A DNA stretch of 6,331 bases from an uncultured Saprospiraceae bacterium. Its GTDB lineage: Bacteria; Bacteroidota; Bacteroidia; Chitinophagales; Saprospiraceae. Below, in pieces: positions 5,489-6,331 of the stretch. Under the pieces are notes generated by a model that made no database searches, was not told the DNA's origin, and saw nothing but the letters and a program-made list of their open reading frames with translations. A program made the translations under genes and the position numbers. Positions within the stretch are counted from its first letter, which is position 1. Every line of letters starts with the position of its first letter. The stretch is from assembly GCA_938044055.1 (NCBI GenBank), contig CALIQO010000406.1:1-6331 (forward strand), given 5' to 3'.

Positions 5489-6331
5489 GTGAAACGGTTA
5501 ATCTCCATAACCTATCTATTTCTATTCCCATTTCTAGGAATAAGTCAAGGCGTACTCGATAGCAATTATACCTTTATTGAACTTAATAATATGCTCGAGG
5601 GAGCAAGAGATACTTTCAGACAGAAAGAACTGCTAGGGGACGATGATATCCGCAGACTGGCAGATGTATACTTTCTGCTTGCAGAATTCGAAGAATCTAG
5701 GTTTAGACATAAGCGCTCGTTTGACAATTATACCCAGAGTCTCAGATACTATAAGCGGATCCAAGATACACTTCAGATGTACAATATCGAGCGTCAGATT
5801 GCTGATAGATACCATAAAATAGAATTGTATGCTGAATCTTTAGAGTTGTATGAGGAGCTACTTGCGCACTATCGGAATATAAAAGACACCTATAATGAAG
5901 CCGATGTTCTTTTCGAAATGGCTACCGTATACAAAGACAAGGGAGACATAGACCTAGAACAGACATACCTTAAAAAAGCAGCCCAGGTCAATAAATCACT
6001 TAAGGATACGACATTGCTCATTAAGTTTACCATGGAACGAGTAGACAATTATGAACGCTTGAATGAAATTGACAGCGCCCTTATATTTGCCTTTAGAGCG
6101 TTTAAACTAAGCAACGAAATAGGCAATAAGGATTTTCTATCCTCTAGCTTATACAGCATAGGATACCTTAACAAGATTAGGTCAGATTATACCAAGGCCG
6201 TCAAGTACTTAACCGAAGCGAAAGAAGTAATGCCTATGCATCCATTCAGTGAGAATCGATTGAAAATATATCGACAACTTTCTGATGTCTATAGCCGTAC
6301 CAATCAGTATGATTCAGCCTATAAGTATTCC
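5489..6331 (+). CDS. Secreted TPR-repeat protein, probably the sensor half of a histidine kinase; GTG start, C-terminus cut off
   Basis: The frame is open for 281 codons to the right edge. GTG at 5489 is chosen because it gives a textbook signal peptide (MKRLISITYLFLFPFLGISQ) and an in-frame TAA lies six codons upstream; the first internal ATG (about residue 35) would lose the signal. The mature part is helical with TPR-like units at about 100-133, 136-170, 173-212, 213-249 and 255-281, for example EADVLFEMATVYKDKGDIDLEQ and YSIGYLNKIRSDYTKAVKYL. TPR domains bind peptides or proteins. In Bacteroidota this layout commonly precedes a membrane helix, coiled coil and HisKA_3/HATPase kinase, and the response regulator at 4028-4678 is the nearest divergent gene, so a sensor kinase is inferred. 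The kinase part is not in view; a TPR protein with another C-terminus is possible. Confidence 0.8.
   Translation, partial: MKRLISITYLFLFPFLGISQGVLDSNYTFIELNNMLEGARDTFRQKELLGDDDIRRLADVYFLLAEFEESRFRHKRSFDNYTQSLRYYKRIQDTLQMYNIERQIADRYHKIELYAESLELYEELLAHYRNIKDTYNEADVLFEMATVYKDKGDIDLEQTYLKKAAQVNKSLKDTTLLIKFTMERVDNYERLNEIDSALIFAFRAFKLSNEIGNKDFLSSSLYSIGYLNKIRSDYTKAVKYLTEAKEVMPMHPFSENRLKIYRQLSDVYSRTNQYDSAYKYS

Noticed and set aside
5633..5815. Minus-strand frame of 60 codons
   Set aside because: Antisense to the TPR protein, which has a signal peptide and repeats.
1..6331. CRISPR array, insertion sequence or prophage
   Set aside because: No regularly spaced repeats, no transposase, integrase or phage reading frames, and no terminal inverted repeats with target duplications.

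Overview
The window looks like an AT-rich piece of a Bacteroidota chromosome. It carries an OstA-like protein of the type found in this phylum, a DUF4293 membrane protein, a DAO-family oxidoreductase with the STKNAGFACFGS N-terminal signature, and a NarL/FixJ response regulator next to a secreted TPR protein. Shine-Dalgarno sequences are weak or absent, which also fits. I cannot name the genus; a Saprospiria- or Flavobacteriia-like member is only a guess. No tRNA, rRNA, CRISPR, transposase or phage gene was seen.

Layout. Positions 1-2939 hold two minus-strand genes, an FAD-dependent oxidoreductase (TTG start) followed by an OstA-like protein that runs off the left edge. A 106-bp divergent intergenic region separates them from a plus-strand DUF4293 gene (3046-3483), which ends in a clear intrinsic terminator. 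Positions 3512-4027 contain no convincing gene but hold several strong hairpins, two of which are plus-strand terminators with no gene in front. The minus-strand response regulator follows (4028-4678). An 810-bp region (4679-5488) then contains one doubtful 77-codon ORF with a GTG start, alternating G/C tracts that could pair in exclusive ways, a perfect hairpin and a terminator. From 5489 to the right edge a plus-strand gene with a GTG start encodes a signal peptide followed by TPR repeats.

How the genes may work together. The response regulator and the TPR protein are divergent neighbours. In Bacteroidota, periplasmic TPR domains often form the input half of HisKA_3 histidine kinases that phosphorylate NarL-type regulators, so these two may be a split two-component pair; the kinase domain would lie beyond the window. 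OstA-like proteins belong to the Lpt lipopolysaccharide transport family. DUF4293 and the oxidoreductase have no firm role. The parts least explained by known families are the non-coding stretches 3512-4027 and 4679-5488, and a near-identical 17-nt word found upstream of both the oxidoreductase and the TPR gene.
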